Counted from the first letter of the stretch, positions 8,497 to 18,368 are shown. The stretch is 64,000 bases of DNA from Chloroflexota bacterium (GCA_005881885.1 VBDX01000128.1:36072-100071); one strand, 5' to 3'. Translations and numbers: made by a program. Notes: generated from the letters alone by a model not told the origin.

Positions 8497-9606
8497 ATGC
8501 GCAGCTTCTCCATCGCCCGCGCGGTCGCGCTCGTGGGCGCGCTCGTCGCGCTCATCGCGTTCTTCCTGCCCTGGGTCATCTACGCCCGGCAGAGCTTCAG
8601 CGGCGCCGAGCTCGCGAGCACGCTCTCGCCGGCGCTCGCTTCGGTCAAGGGCGGCGGGATCAAAGGGCTCGACCTGGGCCTCTGGGCGGTCGCGCTCGCG
8701 GCGGCGCTCGCGGCGGTCTTCGTGCTCGTCTCGTGGGCGCGTGCAGCGGATCCGACCGAGGGCCGCTACCGACTCTGGGCCGCGGCCGCGGCGATCACGG
8801 GCCTCGCCTTCGGGATGCTGTTTCTGGCGAGCGGTCTGCTGGGCGGGACGCCGGATATCAACTTCGCGCCCGCCGCGATCCGCACCGACAACGCGGTGAA
8901 GGCCACGGTCGCGAAGGCGATCGGCGCGGGCGATTTCGTCGGCATCGGCGTCGGTGTGTATCTGGCGATCGTCGGCTTCGCAGCGGCCGCGATCGGCGCG
9001 ATCCTCGCGCGCCCGGCGCGTGACGAGCGCGTCTGGCGAACGCAGGACTACGTGCTCCTGGCGATCCTCGCGGTCGTGTTCGGGGCGATCTACTGGGCCT
9101 GGCTCGGCCCCTACCTGGGCATCGAGACGATCCTCGCCGGCGTCAGCGCGCAGTTCGGACAGGAGCTCCTCTTCGGGCTCTGGTTCGTCAGCGGTCTGCT
9201 CGGTGGATACATCATTCGCCGGCCCGGCGCCGCGTTCCTCTCCGAGACGCTCGCCGCATTCGCCGAGGTGCTCCTTGGCGCGCCGGCGGGCCCCGTGCTC
9301 ATCGTCACCGGCTTCATGCAGGCGCTCGGTCCCGAGCTCACGTTCGCCGCGACCGGCTACCGGCGCTGGGGCTGGGGCACGATGGCCGTCGCGGGCATCG
9401 CGGCCGGCGTCGTCGCGCTCCCCTGGAATTGGCTGCGCCTCGGTTACTTCGCCCTCGACCCGGGCGTCATGGCCGGACTCTTCATCACCCGCGTCGTCGC
9501 CGGCGCGCTCGCCGGACTGGCGGCGAAGGCGATCGGCGATCTCGTGGCGGCGACCGGCTCGCTCAACTACTTCGCGCTGGGCCGGGAGCGAGTGCAGGAA
9601 GTGTGA
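8497..9606 (+). CDS. ykoE: YkoE-like ECF transporter S component with extra N-terminal membrane domain
   Basis: C-terminal half AIYWAWLGPYLGIETILAGVSAQFGQELLFGLWFVSGLLGGYIIRRPGAA is YkoE-like; N-terminal ~170 aa has additional predicted TM helices. Confidence 0.8.
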   Translation: MRSFSIARAVALVGALVALIAFFLPWVIYARQSFSGAELASTLSPALASVKGGGIKGLDLGLWAVALAAALAAVFVLVSWARAADPTEGRYRLWAAAAAITGLAFGMLFLASGLLGGTPDINFAPAAIRTDNAVKATVAKAIGAGDFVGIGVGVYLAIVGFAAAAIGAILARPARDERVWRTQDYVLLAILAVVFGAIYWAWLGPYLGIETILAGVSAQFGQELLFGLWFVSGLLGGYIIRRPGAAFLSETLAAFAEVLLGAPAGPVLIVTGFMQALGPELTFAATGYRRWGWGTMAVAGIAAGVVALPWNWLRLGYFALDPGVMAGLFITRVVAGALAGLAAKAIGDLVAATGSLNYFALGRERVQEV

Positions 9607-11264
9607 CCTCCGCGTTCGCGCGCGCCGAGTCGCTCACCATCCGTCACGTGGGGCGGAAGCGGCCGGCGCTCCGCGACCTGGATTTCGCATGGGAGGAGGG
9701 CGAGCGGCTCCTCCTGCTCGGCCCGAGCGGTGCCGGGAAGAGCACGCTCGCGCTCTGCCTGGATGGGGTAATCCCGCACGCGCTCGATGCGCACTGGGAG
9801 AGTGGGCGCCTGACCGTGAATGGCCGCGACACGCGCAGCGCATCGCTCGCCGAGCTCACGCAGGAGGTGGGCGTCCTCTTCCAGGACCCCGAGACCCAGC
9901 TCGTGATGCTCGAGACCGACGACGAGATCGCCTTCGGGCTCGAAAACCTCGGCCTACCGCGGGACGAGATGGCCGAGCGCATCGTGGAAGCTCGCGCGTC
10001 CACCGGCCTCGGGCCCGCGACACCGCGACGGCTTGATGCCCTCTCCGGCGGGACGAAGCAACGCGTGGCCCTCGCCTCGCTTTTGGCCATGCGGCCTCGA
10101 GCGCTCGTGCTCGACGAGCCGACGGCGAATCTGGATCCGATCGGCGCGCGCGAGGTCATCACCGCGGTCGCCGCGCTCGCTATTCGGCGCGAGCGCTCGT
10201 TCCTTGTGGTCGAGCACCGCCTCGACCCGCTCCTCCGATTCATCGATCGAGTCGCGGTGCTCGGGGACGACGGCAGGCTCGCGCTCGCCGGCGATCCCGA
10301 AACGGTGTTCATGCGACGCGCCGACGAGCTCGATCGACTCGGGGTCTGGCAGCCCGAACTCGCCGAGCTCGCTCGACTCCTAGGCGCGGAGGAGATGCCA
10401 GGCGACGTCGACGAGGCTGCGGACCTCCTCATCGATCGGTGGCCGCGCGGCGCTTCGGCCCCGCGCGAGGCACACGTGCCTGGACGGATCACCGTCGCCG
10501 CGCGCGGCGTGGCGCACCGTTACCGCGGAGACGACCGTGATGCGGTGACTGGTGCGTCGCTCGAGCTGCACGAAGCCGAGATCTCCGCGATCGTCGGCGC
10601 CAACGGCGCGGGGAAGAGCACGCTCGGCCTGCTCCTCGCCGGTGTATTACGTCCTTCGCGTGGGATGGTCGACGCGACCGCCGACGTCGCGTATGTCTTC
10701 CAGTATCCCGAACGTGGCTTCCTTGCAGCAACCGTCCGCGGTGAGATGCGCTACGCCGCTACCACCGGCCGCCAGATCGCGCGCGATCCAGATGTCCTTC
10801 TCGAGCGCTTCGGCCTAGCGCGTCTCGCGGAAGCGAATCCGCACTCGCTCTCGCACGGCGAGAAACGGCGGCTGTCCGTCGCGAGCGCTCTCGTCACCAG
10901 CCCGGCCGTGCTGATCCTCGACGAGCCGACGTTCGGCCAGGACCTTCGGAACACGCGCGAACTCATGACGATCCTGCGCGAGGAACGCGACCGCGGGACG
11001 ACGGTCGTTCTCATCACGCACGACCTCTCGCTCGTCGCCGAGCTTGCCGACCGCGCCGTTGCGATGTCCGAGGGCAGGATCGGCTTCGACGGGACGCCCG
11101 CGGAGCTCTTCGCGCGCGCGGATCTTGCGAGGTTCGGGCTGGCGCTGCCTCCTGTGGCCGACGCGTTCGCGCGCGCCGGAGCGCGAGACAGCTCGATCTC
11201 GCCGGTCACCGGGCTTGGCGCGGCACGCGAAGCGCTCGCCTCGCGGGAGCTGGTGCGCCTGTGA
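9603..11264 (+). CDS. ykoD: energy-coupling factor ABC ATPase with two nucleotide-binding domains (YkoD-like)
   Basis: two Walker A motifs (GPSGAGKST; GANGAGKST) and two Walker B (LVLDEPTANLD; LILDEPTFGQD). Confidence 0.9.
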   Translation: MTSAFARAESLTIRHVGRKRPALRDLDFAWEEGERLLLLGPSGAGKSTLALCLDGVIPHALDAHWESGRLTVNGRDTRSASLAELTQEVGVLFQDPETQLVMLETDDEIAFGLENLGLPRDEMAERIVEARASTGLGPATPRRLDALSGGTKQRVALASLLAMRPRALVLDEPTANLDPIGAREVITAVAALAIRRERSFLVVEHRLDPLLRFIDRVAVLGDDGRLALAGDPETVFMRRADELDRLGVWQPELAELARLLGAEEMPGDVDEAADLLIDRWPRGASAPREAHVPGRITVAARGVAHRYRGDDRDAVTGASLELHEAEISAIVGANGAGKSTLGLLLAGVLRPSRGMVDATADVAYVFQYPERGFLAATVRGEMRYAATTGRQIARDPDVLLERFGLARLAEANPHSLSHGEKRRLSVASALVTSPAVLILDEPTFGQDLRNTRELMTILREERDRGTTVVLITHDLSLVAELADRAVAMSEGRIGFDGTPAELFARADLARFGLALPPVADAFARAGARDSSISPVTGLGAAREALASRELVRL

Positions 11265-12037
11265 ACGTACTCGCGCGTCGCGATCCGGCGGTGAAGCTCG
11301 CGGTGACGCTGGCGATCTCGCTCGTTCTGCTCTTCGTCATCGACCCCGTCACCCCGCTACTCTTCCTCGCCGTCGCGATCGCCGCAGCGGTCGCGGGAGG
11401 TGCCCGCCTGAGCACGATCGTCCGCGCTCTCGTGCCGCTCTCGGTACTTGGCATTGGCTTCGTGTGGAGCAACGCGGTGTTCGCCGCGACGCACGAGCCC
11501 CCAACGTGGACCATCGGGCCCTTTCACGCGACCGAGGCCGGTCTGCGCTTCGGGCTGGCCATCGCGCTCCGGGGTCTCGCGATCGGAATGCTGTCACTCG
11601 CGTTCGTATGGACGACCGATCCGACCGATCTCGTGGTGAGCCTCATCCGCCACGCGCATCTTCCGTTTCGGATCGGCTATCCGTTGCTCGCCGGCTACCG
11701 CTTCCTGCCGTTCTTCGCCGACGAGTACGCGCAGGTCCGCATCGCGCGACGAGTGCGCGGGTCGGTCGCGCGCGGTCCGTTCGGCCGCATCCGCGAGGCG
11801 ACCGGAGAGCTGGTCACGCTCCTGTCGGACGCGACCCGGCGCGCGACTCGGATCGCGATCGCCATGGACGCCCGCGCGTTCGCCGGTGCGCGGGAGCGCA
11901 CCTACTGGCGCGAGGCGCCCCTCACACTCGGCGATCTCGTCTTCGTGATCGTGGCGATCGGTTTCGTGGCGGGGCTCCTCGCGTTCTCAGGCGCGATGGG
12001 CTGGCTCCGCCTGTGGGACGGGCACTTCTCGGCCTAG
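11261..12037 (+). CDS. ykoC: energy-coupling factor T component (YkoC-like)
   Basis: CbiQ-like: DPAVKLAVTLAISLVLLFVIDP...RATRIAIAMDARAF; operon context. Confidence 0.87.
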   Translation: MNVLARRDPAVKLAVTLAISLVLLFVIDPVTPLLFLAVAIAAAVAGGARLSTIVRALVPLSVLGIGFVWSNAVFAATHEPPTWTIGPFHATEAGLRFGLAIALRGLAIGMLSLAFVWTTDPTDLVVSLIRHAHLPFRIGYPLLAGYRFLPFFADEYAQVRIARRVRGSVARGPFGRIREATGELVTLLSDATRRATRIAIAMDARAFAGARERTYWREAPLTLGDLVFVIVAIGFVAGLLAFSGAMGWLRLWDGHFSA

Positions 12038-12069
12038 AGGACCAGATCGCAGCGCCGCTCGCGTCATTG

Positions 12070-12321
12070 TCAGCGGTAGACATCCTTGCGGTGTCTCACC
12101 ACGTGGAGGTGGACTTCTCGTGCCCCCACGTCGTAGCGGATCCGGTAGTCGCCGACCCTCCAGCGCCATCGCCCGATCCGGGGACCGTGCAGCTTGCGAC
12201 CGCGATAAGGGTCGGCACGCAGGCGGGCCAGCGCCTTTAGGACTTGTTCTTGGATCGGCCTTGGGAGCTTGCGGAAGTCGCTCTCGAATACCTTCGAGGG
12301 GATGATCTCGAAGGTCGGCAG
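12070..12321 (-). CDS. RelE/ParE-family toxin (not in ORF track; CTG start)
   Basis: LPTFEIIPSKVFESDFRKLPRPIQEQVLKALARLRADPYRGRKLHGPRIGRWRWRVGDYRIRYDVGAREVHLHVVRHRKDVYR; immediately after the antitoxin stop. Confidence 0.85.
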   Translation of the reverse strand: MPTFEIIPSKVFESDFRKLPRPIQEQVLKALARLRADPYRGRKLHGPRIGRWRWRVGDYRIRYDVGAREVHLHVVRHRKDVYR

Positions 12322-12615
12322 CTAGCGGCTCCGGTAAATCGCTCGCAGCGCTGCGAGACTGCTCACCTCGCCGCGCCGGATCTGCGCCGCTGACGTCCGA
12401 AGGGCCTTCTTCAGCGCGGGATCGCGCTCCTCCGCCCGAAGCTCAAGGAGCTCTTCGTACTCGCCGAGCGGCACCAGTGCTACTTTCGGAAGGCCCTTCT
12501 TCGTAAGGACAAAGCTCTGACCCTGCTCGCTGGCAAGACGGATGAGCCGACCTAGGTGTGTGCGAGCGGTGAACGCATTCACGATCGTCGGTGCCTTGGG
12601 TGCCTTCGCCGCCAT
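12322..12615 (-). CDS. Phd/YefM-type antitoxin
   Basis: NAFTARTHLGRLIRLASEQGQSFVLTKKGLPKVALVPLGEYEELLE. Confidence 0.85.
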   Translation of the reverse strand: MAAKAPKAPTIVNAFTARTHLGRLIRLASEQGQSFVLTKKGLPKVALVPLGEYEELLELRAEERDPALKKALRTSAAQIRRGEVSSLAALRAIYRSR

Positions 12616-12764
12616 CGCAACTCCTTTTTCCAGCGCCAGCCGCAGCCTATCTTAACTAGTTGAAATCGAAGGGGGGAAGCGGATGCTGGTGGTTACCGCG
12701 GCGGAGCTATTTTCCATTTTTGCTAATCGACCCAGAAAAGGCCGGGCTGTATGTTGCGCTGTAT

Positions 12765-13007
12765 ATGCCAGCAATACGCACGCAGGTCTATCTGACAAAG
12801 GAACAGCGCCAGAAGCTCGATTCGCGACGCCGGCGTGAGCATAAGACGCTGGCGGCGGTGGTTCGCGACGCCATCGATGCCTACGTCAGCAAGGAGAAAC
12901 CAGCAGACGTGCGGAAGACCCTCGACGAGACCTTCGGGGTAGCCCCAAAGTTCAGCGTTCCATCTCGCGACGAGTGGGGGCAGTATGCCCGGCGCGTCCG
13001 AACGTAA
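12765..13007 (+). CDS. CopG/ribbon-helix-helix-like antitoxin
   Basis: RTQVYLTKEQRQKLDSRRRREHKTLAAVVRDAIDAYV. Confidence 0.75.
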   Translation: MPAIRTQVYLTKEQRQKLDSRRRREHKTLAAVVRDAIDAYVSKEKPADVRKTLDETFGVAPKFSVPSRDEWGQYARRVRT

Positions 13008-13137
13008 CGTCCTTCTCGACACCGACGTCTTCGTCGACCACGTGCGCGGAGCGCCCGGGGTTCCCGGTCCGCCAAAAGCGCCGAGGTTTGAGGCGGCTTT
13101 TCGACCGTTGGAGAGGGGAGTAGTCCGCCGAAAGTAG
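12985..13137 (+). pseudogene. truncated PIN-domain (VapC-like) toxin
   Basis: starts NVLLDTDVFVDHVRGA as in PIN toxins, then loses similarity; 50 aa only. Confidence 0.6.
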
Positions 13138-13330
13138 GCACCGATCGGAGTCGGTTCATCTGCTTCATTTCCCAACGTGCCACAAGTCGCCAAGCCGAGC
13201 TCGGTTGTTCGCGTCGATCTCCCATCACGTTGTAGTGCCACCATTCGGTGTTCCCGATCACGGGCGCCGAGCGCCTCGTCCACCCGCGCCCCCGGGGACG
13301 CCAGAGAGTGCCCCGAGATGCTGCGTGACG

Positions 13331-13603
13331 TTACGGGCGTAGCCACGGGGAATGAGCCCCCGTGGCCAGGGCGAATGCGACGACGGTCACGAAGAGAAGG
13401 CCAAGTGCGATGAAGATCGCAGACGCGACGTAGGCGAAGAGCCGCACGAGCTCGGCGGGATAGTCGCGTGAGATCGAGGCGAACGCGATGACCGCCACGA
13501 CCAGCCAACCAATCGAGATACAGATCGAGAGCGCACGTATGAATCGCAGCCAACTGGCCGCGCCGTAGGGCCACCGGTACTGCGGGGTCGTCAGGTTTCG
13601 CAT
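13331..13603 (-). CDS. small membrane protein (two TM)
   Basis: MRNLTTPQYRWPYGAASWLRFIRALSICISIGWLVVAVIAFASI...IFIALGLLFVTVVAFALATG. Confidence 0.5.
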   Translation of the reverse strand: MRNLTTPQYRWPYGAASWLRFIRALSICISIGWLVVAVIAFASISRDYPAELVRLFAYVASAIFIALGLLFVTVVAFALATGAHSPWLRP

Positions 13604-13726
13604 CTGCCCCGCCAGATGCGGGGCAGGAGCGCGGTCACTGCGAGCGCCCCGATCGCGAGAATGACGGCTGACACGATCGCAGCCGTGCTCATTACTGCCT
13701 TCCGGCGGGAGCCGCTGTGGCACTCC

Positions 13727-14104
13727 TCACTTCGGACAGTCGAGCTTGCCGTCCACGATCACGACACGACGGTTCAGGCCGTGCAACTCCTCGTAGCTAT
13801 AGCTGTGACAGAAGACGAGGCGACCGGCGTCGTCGTTGGCGCGTAGCGTGACGGGCGAACTGTCCTTGAAGTGCCAAGCCGTGACGCGCTCCTCGCCCGC
13901 CGCCAAGTGCGTCACGAGATCTCGCCCGCTGTCCTCGCCTATCTCCGTCAGAGTGAGTCGAATCGAGGTGTCGTTTCTGATGCGAACGTCCGTGCCAGGA
14001 TCTCCGACACGCGGAGGCGGACCTGTGAGAACACATGCGCTCAATGTGAGCGCCACGACCAGATACGCGAGTCCGCGCAACAAGGTCAACGACCGATCGA
14101 CCAT
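13727..14104 (-). CDS. putative lipoprotein
   Basis: signal peptide with lipobox LTLSAC. Confidence 0.65.
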   Translation of the reverse strand: MVDRSLTLLRGLAYLVVALTLSACVLTGPPPRVGDPGTDVRIRNDTSIRLTLTEIGEDSGRDLVTHLAAGEERVTAWHFKDSSPVTLRANDDAGRLVFCHSYSYEELHGLNRRVVIVDGKLDCPK

Positions 14105-14266
14105 GGATACTGCCAGCCTTCCGGAGCTGCACCATTCGGCGACGAGGGCACCGCGGACGCTCCCCCGCTTTCTCGACAGCTATCGTTCCCGACCGAACGT
14201 GGCGCTGGGCGGCCACACCCGGATGTGTCGCTTCCTCGGCGTCAACGACGTGTCTGGGGATCACAC

Positions 14267-14935
14267 CTAACCGAGCCGGTATCCGACTCCGCGCACGTTC
14301 GCGAGCGGGGGCGCGCCCGCTGAATCGAGCTTCGAGCGAAGCCGCGCGAGATGCGCCTTGAGCCACTCCGGGTCGGGGTCGCGCTCCTCCGGCCAGCCCG
14401 CGCGAAGCAACGCGCGGCGCTCCAGGACTTCACCCGGCCGCGCGGCGAGCGCCGCGAGGAGACGGAACTCCGTCGGGGTGAGGTCGAGGGACTGACCATC
14501 GACGCTCGCGACGTGCGTCTTCGGATCCACACGCAGCCGCCCGATCGAAGCGGCGCTCTGCGCGCGCGCCGCCGGACCCGCACGCCGGAGAAGCGCGCGC
14601 ACGCGCGAGGCGAGCTCCCTCCGGCTGAAAGGCTTCTCGAGATAGTCGTCCGCGCCGAGGTCGAGCAGCTTCGCGCGCTCCTCGGCACCGCGCTCCCCGG
14701 TCAGCATGAGGATCGGCGTCTGCGCCGACGCGCGGATCCGTCTGCAGACCTCGTCGCCGGAGAGTCTCGGCAGCTTGCGGTCGAGGATCACGAGATCGGG
14801 CGAATCTTCGGCGTGACGGCGTAACGCGGTCTCACCGTCGTACGCGGTGACGATCTCGTAGCCCTCCTCGCCGAGGAGAGCGGCGACCATGCCGACGAAC
14901 TGGCGATCGTCGTCGACGACGAGGATGTTGCTCAA
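14267..14935 (-). CDS. OmpR-family response regulator
   Basis: receiver domain ILVVDDD...VILDRKLP...DYLEKPF and Trans_reg_C winged helix ending NVRGVGYRLG. Confidence 0.95.
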   Translation of the reverse strand: MSNILVVDDDRQFVGMVAALLGEEGYEIVTAYDGETALRRHAEDSPDLVILDRKLPRLSGDEVCRRIRASAQTPILMLTGERGAEERAKLLDLGADDYLEKPFSRRELASRVRALLRRAGPAARAQSAASIGRLRVDPKTHVASVDGQSLDLTPTEFRLLAALAARPGEVLERRALLRAGWPEERDPDPEWLKAHLARLRSKLDSAGAPPLANVRGVGYRLG

Positions 14936-16590
14936 CGCGTCGCGGACGCCGTGCCCGCGCGCGCCAGCGGGAGCGTGAAGGCGAAGACCGCGCCCCCGCC
15001 CGGCGCATCCTCGAGCCAGAGATCACCGCCTTGGCCCTCGACGACTCGACGCGCGGCGAAGAGGCCGATGCCCGATCCGGCAATGTCGTCGTGGGCGACG
15101 CCGCGTGCGTACGGCTCGAAGATGCGTGCGCGGTCCTGCGGCGGCACTCCGGGCCCTTCGTCCCGCACGCGCACGATCGCGCGGTCGTCGGCGCCCTCGA
15201 TGCGCACCGCGATGCGTGTCCCCTCGGGCGCGTACTTCGTCGCGTTGTGTACGAGGCCGGCGACGACCTCCGCCGTGCGGCGCTTGTCGCCGCGGACGAA
15301 CAGCGGCTGGCCGGCACGCGGACCGGTCAGCTTGTGGCGCCGCGCCATCGGCGCGACCTCTTTCAGGGCGACGGCGACCGTTGCGCGCAGATCGAAGCGC
15401 GCGCGGCGCAGCGAAAGCTCCGGACGATCGGTGCGAACGCCGGCGAGGATGCGGTCGACGAGATGATCGAGACGCTCGACCTGCGCCGTCGCCTCCGAGA
15501 CCGGCAGCTTCGTCTTCTTCATCCCGTTCTTGTCAGCGAGGAGCTCGAGGTAGCCGCGGATGACCGAGAGCGGTGTCCGCAGATCGTGCGTGACGACGGC
15601 GACGAAGTCGGCGCGCGCGCGCTCGAGCTCGCGTAGGCTCTCGGTGGTTTTGCGCTCGAGCGCGTAGAGCGACGCCTTGTCGATCGCGAGCGCGGCCTGA
15701 TTGGCGAGCGCGCCGACGAAGCGGACCTCCTCCTCGAGAAACTCCTTGTAGTCGGGCACCTGCAATACCACCGCGCCGAGGAGCCGGTCGTTCGCTATGA
15801 GCGGCATCGCGATGTGATCGAACGCGACGATCGGCCGGCGCTCGGCGATCGCACGGTGGGCGGCGTGCGTCGCGGTGCGCTGCAGCTCACCCGAGCGCGA
15901 GCGCTCGCGGTCCTCGCCCTCCTCGCGGAGGAGGATCGCGCCCGACGCGCCAGGGTAGACGCGCACCAAGCGGTCGACGACCAGGGAGAGCACCTCGTCG
16001 AGATCGAGCGTCGATGTCAACACATTGGAGACCTCGAAGAGTGCGGAGACCTCACGGAGCTTGCGATCCGACTCGCGCTGGAGACGACCCTTCTCGATGA
16101 TCCCGGCGACCTGGTTCGCGATCGTCTGCAGGAAGTCGATCTCTTCGCGCCCGAAATCGCGCGGCTCGACGGTCTGCACGTTCATCACCCCGATGACTTC
16201 GTCGCGCGCGACGACCGGGACTGAGAGCATCGACACAAAGCGCTTCTCGTCCACCTCCGGGACCCACTTCCAGCGCGGCTCGGCGCGCACATCACGTGCG
16301 GCGAGAGGCACGCGCGCGTTCGCGACCCACCCGACGATGCCCTCGCCGAGTCTCAGCGCGGCGCGTCCGATGCCTCCGCGATTCAGTCCATTCGTCGCGA
16401 CGAGCCGCAACACGCCTTCGGGTTTCTCGAGGAGATACAGAGATGACACTTCGGCGCCCATCGCGTCGGTGGTGCGGCCGATAACGATGCGGAGCATCTC
16501 GTCCCAGTCCCGCGCGGAGGCGGCGAGCTGGGTGACCTCGTGAAGGAACGAGAGCTCACGAAGCTTTCGCTCCGGATCGGATGCGGTCAT
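14932..16590 (-). CDS. GAF-domain sensor histidine kinase
   Basis: two GAF-like regions, VVTHDLRTPLSVIRGY H-box, GSGIGLFAARRVVEGQGG G-box. Confidence 0.95.
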   Translation of the reverse strand: MTASDPERKLRELSFLHEVTQLAASARDWDEMLRIVIGRTTDAMGAEVSSLYLLEKPEGVLRLVATNGLNRGGIGRAALRLGEGIVGWVANARVPLAARDVRAEPRWKWVPEVDEKRFVSMLSVPVVARDEVIGVMNVQTVEPRDFGREEIDFLQTIANQVAGIIEKGRLQRESDRKLREVSALFEVSNVLTSTLDLDEVLSLVVDRLVRVYPGASGAILLREEGEDRERSRSGELQRTATHAAHRAIAERRPIVAFDHIAMPLIANDRLLGAVVLQVPDYKEFLEEEVRFVGALANQAALAIDKASLYALERKTTESLRELERARADFVAVVTHDLRTPLSVIRGYLELLADKNGMKKTKLPVSEATAQVERLDHLVDRILAGVRTDRPELSLRRARFDLRATVAVALKEVAPMARRHKLTGPRAGQPLFVRGDKRRTAEVVAGLVHNATKYAPEGTRIAVRIEGADDRAIVRVRDEGPGVPPQDRARIFEPYARGVAHDDIAGSGIGLFAARRVVEGQGGDLWLEDAPGGGAVFAFTLPLARAGTASATR

Positions 16591-16620
16591 CGGTGAATTC
16601 TAGAAATAGACTCACAACCA

Positions 16621-17550
16621 ATGAAGACGGTGCTGCGAACCGACAAGCTGACCAAGCGGTTCGGCGAGCTCGTCGCGGTGGACCGCATCGATCTCGAGGT
16701 CTGCGAGGGAGAAGTGTTCGGCTTCCTGGGGCCCAACGGCGCTGGGAAGACCACCACGCTGCGACTGCTCTGTGCCCTGATCGGGCCCACCTCAGGCTCC
16801 GCCGAAGTCGCCGGATTCCGGCTCGGCCGCGACGATCCGAAGATCCGCGCGAGCGTCGGCATCCTCACCGAGCAGCCGGGTCTGTACGAGCGCCAGTCGG
16901 CCTGGGAGAACCTCGTCTTCTACGCCACCCTCTATGGCCTCACGACCGCGGAGGCCGGCTCACAGGCCGAGCGATACCTCCGGCTCATGGGCCTCTGGGA
17001 GCGCCGCACCGAGCCCGTCGCCACATTCTCACGCGGCATGAAGCAGAAAATGGCCATCGCGCGAGCGGCGCTGCACGAGCCGCGACTCCTCTTCCTCGAC
17101 GAGCCGACCACCGGTCTCGACCCTGACGCGGCGAAGACCGTCCGCGAATTCATCGTGCAGCTTCGCGGCGAAGGGCGCACGGTCTTCCTTTGTACGCACA
17201 ACCTCGACGAGGCCGATCGCCTCTGCGACCGCATCGCCTTCTTCCGTCGGAACGTCATCCGCATCGCCGATCCCGACGAGCTTCGCGCGGAGCTCTACGG
17301 CCGCGCGACCGAGATCCGCCTCATGCCGGCCCCCCGTCCCGAAGACCTGGCGCGGGTGAGGGCCGTGCCCGGCGTCCGTGAAGCGCGCTTCGAGAATGGC
17401 TCGATCGTCGTGGCCTCCGCCGATCCTCTCCATACGAATCCCCTGCTGATCCGCGCGCTCGTCGAAGGCGGAGCACAGATCGCGTTCGTCACGGAGCGCA
17501 AGGCGCATCTCGAGGACGTCTATTTGAAGATCGTGGAGCCGATCGAATGA
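16621..17550 (+). CDS. ABC transporter ATP-binding protein
   Basis: GPNGAGKTTTLRLL, FSRGMKQKMAIARAALHEPRLLFLDEPTTGLDP. Confidence 0.95.
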   Translation: MKTVLRTDKLTKRFGELVAVDRIDLEVCEGEVFGFLGPNGAGKTTTLRLLCALIGPTSGSAEVAGFRLGRDDPKIRASVGILTEQPGLYERQSAWENLVFYATLYGLTTAEAGSQAERYLRLMGLWERRTEPVATFSRGMKQKMAIARAALHEPRLLFLDEPTTGLDPDAAKTVREFIVQLRGEGRTVFLCTHNLDEADRLCDRIAFFRRNVIRIADPDELRAELYGRATEIRLMPAPRPEDLARVRAVPGVREARFENGSIVVASADPLHTNPLLIRALVEGGAQIAFVTERKAHLEDVYLKIVEPIE

Positions 17551-18362
17551 CCGCGATCGTCGCCGCGAGCCCCGCGCGACCGACGCTCGTGCGCGCGGTC
17601 TGCGTCCGCGAGTGGCGCGAGGCGCTCAGCAACAAGCTGCTCGTCGGCATGACGCTCCTTCCGCCGGTGGTGATCCTCGCGACCGGCGTGCTGGCCGTGG
17701 CGGCCGCCGCGATCAACCCGCCCAGCGAGCACGACGTGCAGGCGCTGTACGCCGCCGCGCCCGCCGCCGCTGGCCTCGACCCGAAGGAGGCGGTGCAGGG
17801 CTTCATCGCGACGTACTTCCTCATCCTGTTCATGCTCATTCCCACCGTCGTGCCGCTCACGATGGCCATCTACTCGGTCATCGGCGAGAAGAGCGCGCGC
17901 ACGCTCGAGCCGCTCCTCGCGACGCCCGTCGGCGTCGGCGATCTCCTCTTCGCGAAGAGCCTCGCCTCCACCGTGCCGAGCGTCCTCGTCACCTGGATCG
18001 CGTACGCGATCTACCTCGGATCGGTCATCGCACTCGGCTCCCGAGCGGCTCAGAACGCGGTCACCGCACCGCGCTGGATCCTCGCGATCGTCGTGATGGT
18101 GCCGCTGCTCACGCTCCTCTCGGTGAACCTCGGGATCCTCATCTCCACGCGGGTGAACGACGTGCGCGTCGCGCAGCAGATCGGCGGCCTCGTCGTCGTG
18201 CCGGTCGTGGCGCTCGGGATCGCGCAGGTGACCGGTCGCGTCGTGCTCGACAATGGCGCCTTCCTGCAGATGTCGGCGTTCCTCATCGTGGTCGACGTCG
18301 CGGTCTTCTGGCTGGCGAAGGTCGCGTTCCAGCGCGAGAACATACTCGTGCGCTGGAGGTGA
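17547..18362 (+). CDS. ABC-2 type transporter permease
   Basis: hydrophobic protein with EKSARTLEPLLATPV motif, translationally coupled to the ATPase. Confidence 0.88.
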   Translation: MTAIVAASPARPTLVRAVCVREWREALSNKLLVGMTLLPPVVILATGVLAVAAAAINPPSEHDVQALYAAAPAAAGLDPKEAVQGFIATYFLILFMLIPTVVPLTMAIYSVIGEKSARTLEPLLATPVGVGDLLFAKSLASTVPSVLVTWIAYAIYLGSVIALGSRAAQNAVTAPRWILAIVVMVPLLTLLSVNLGILISTRVNDVRVAQQIGGLVVVPVVALGIAQVTGRVVLDNGAFLQMSAFLIVVDVAVFWLAKVAFQRENILVRWR

Positions 18363-18368
18363 GCACGA

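Noticed and set aside
13140-13261. EWWHYN fragment on the minus strand, possibly a D-Ala-D-Ala dipeptidase (M15) remnant
   Set aside because: Only a short motif match with no supporting zinc or catalytic residues upstream.
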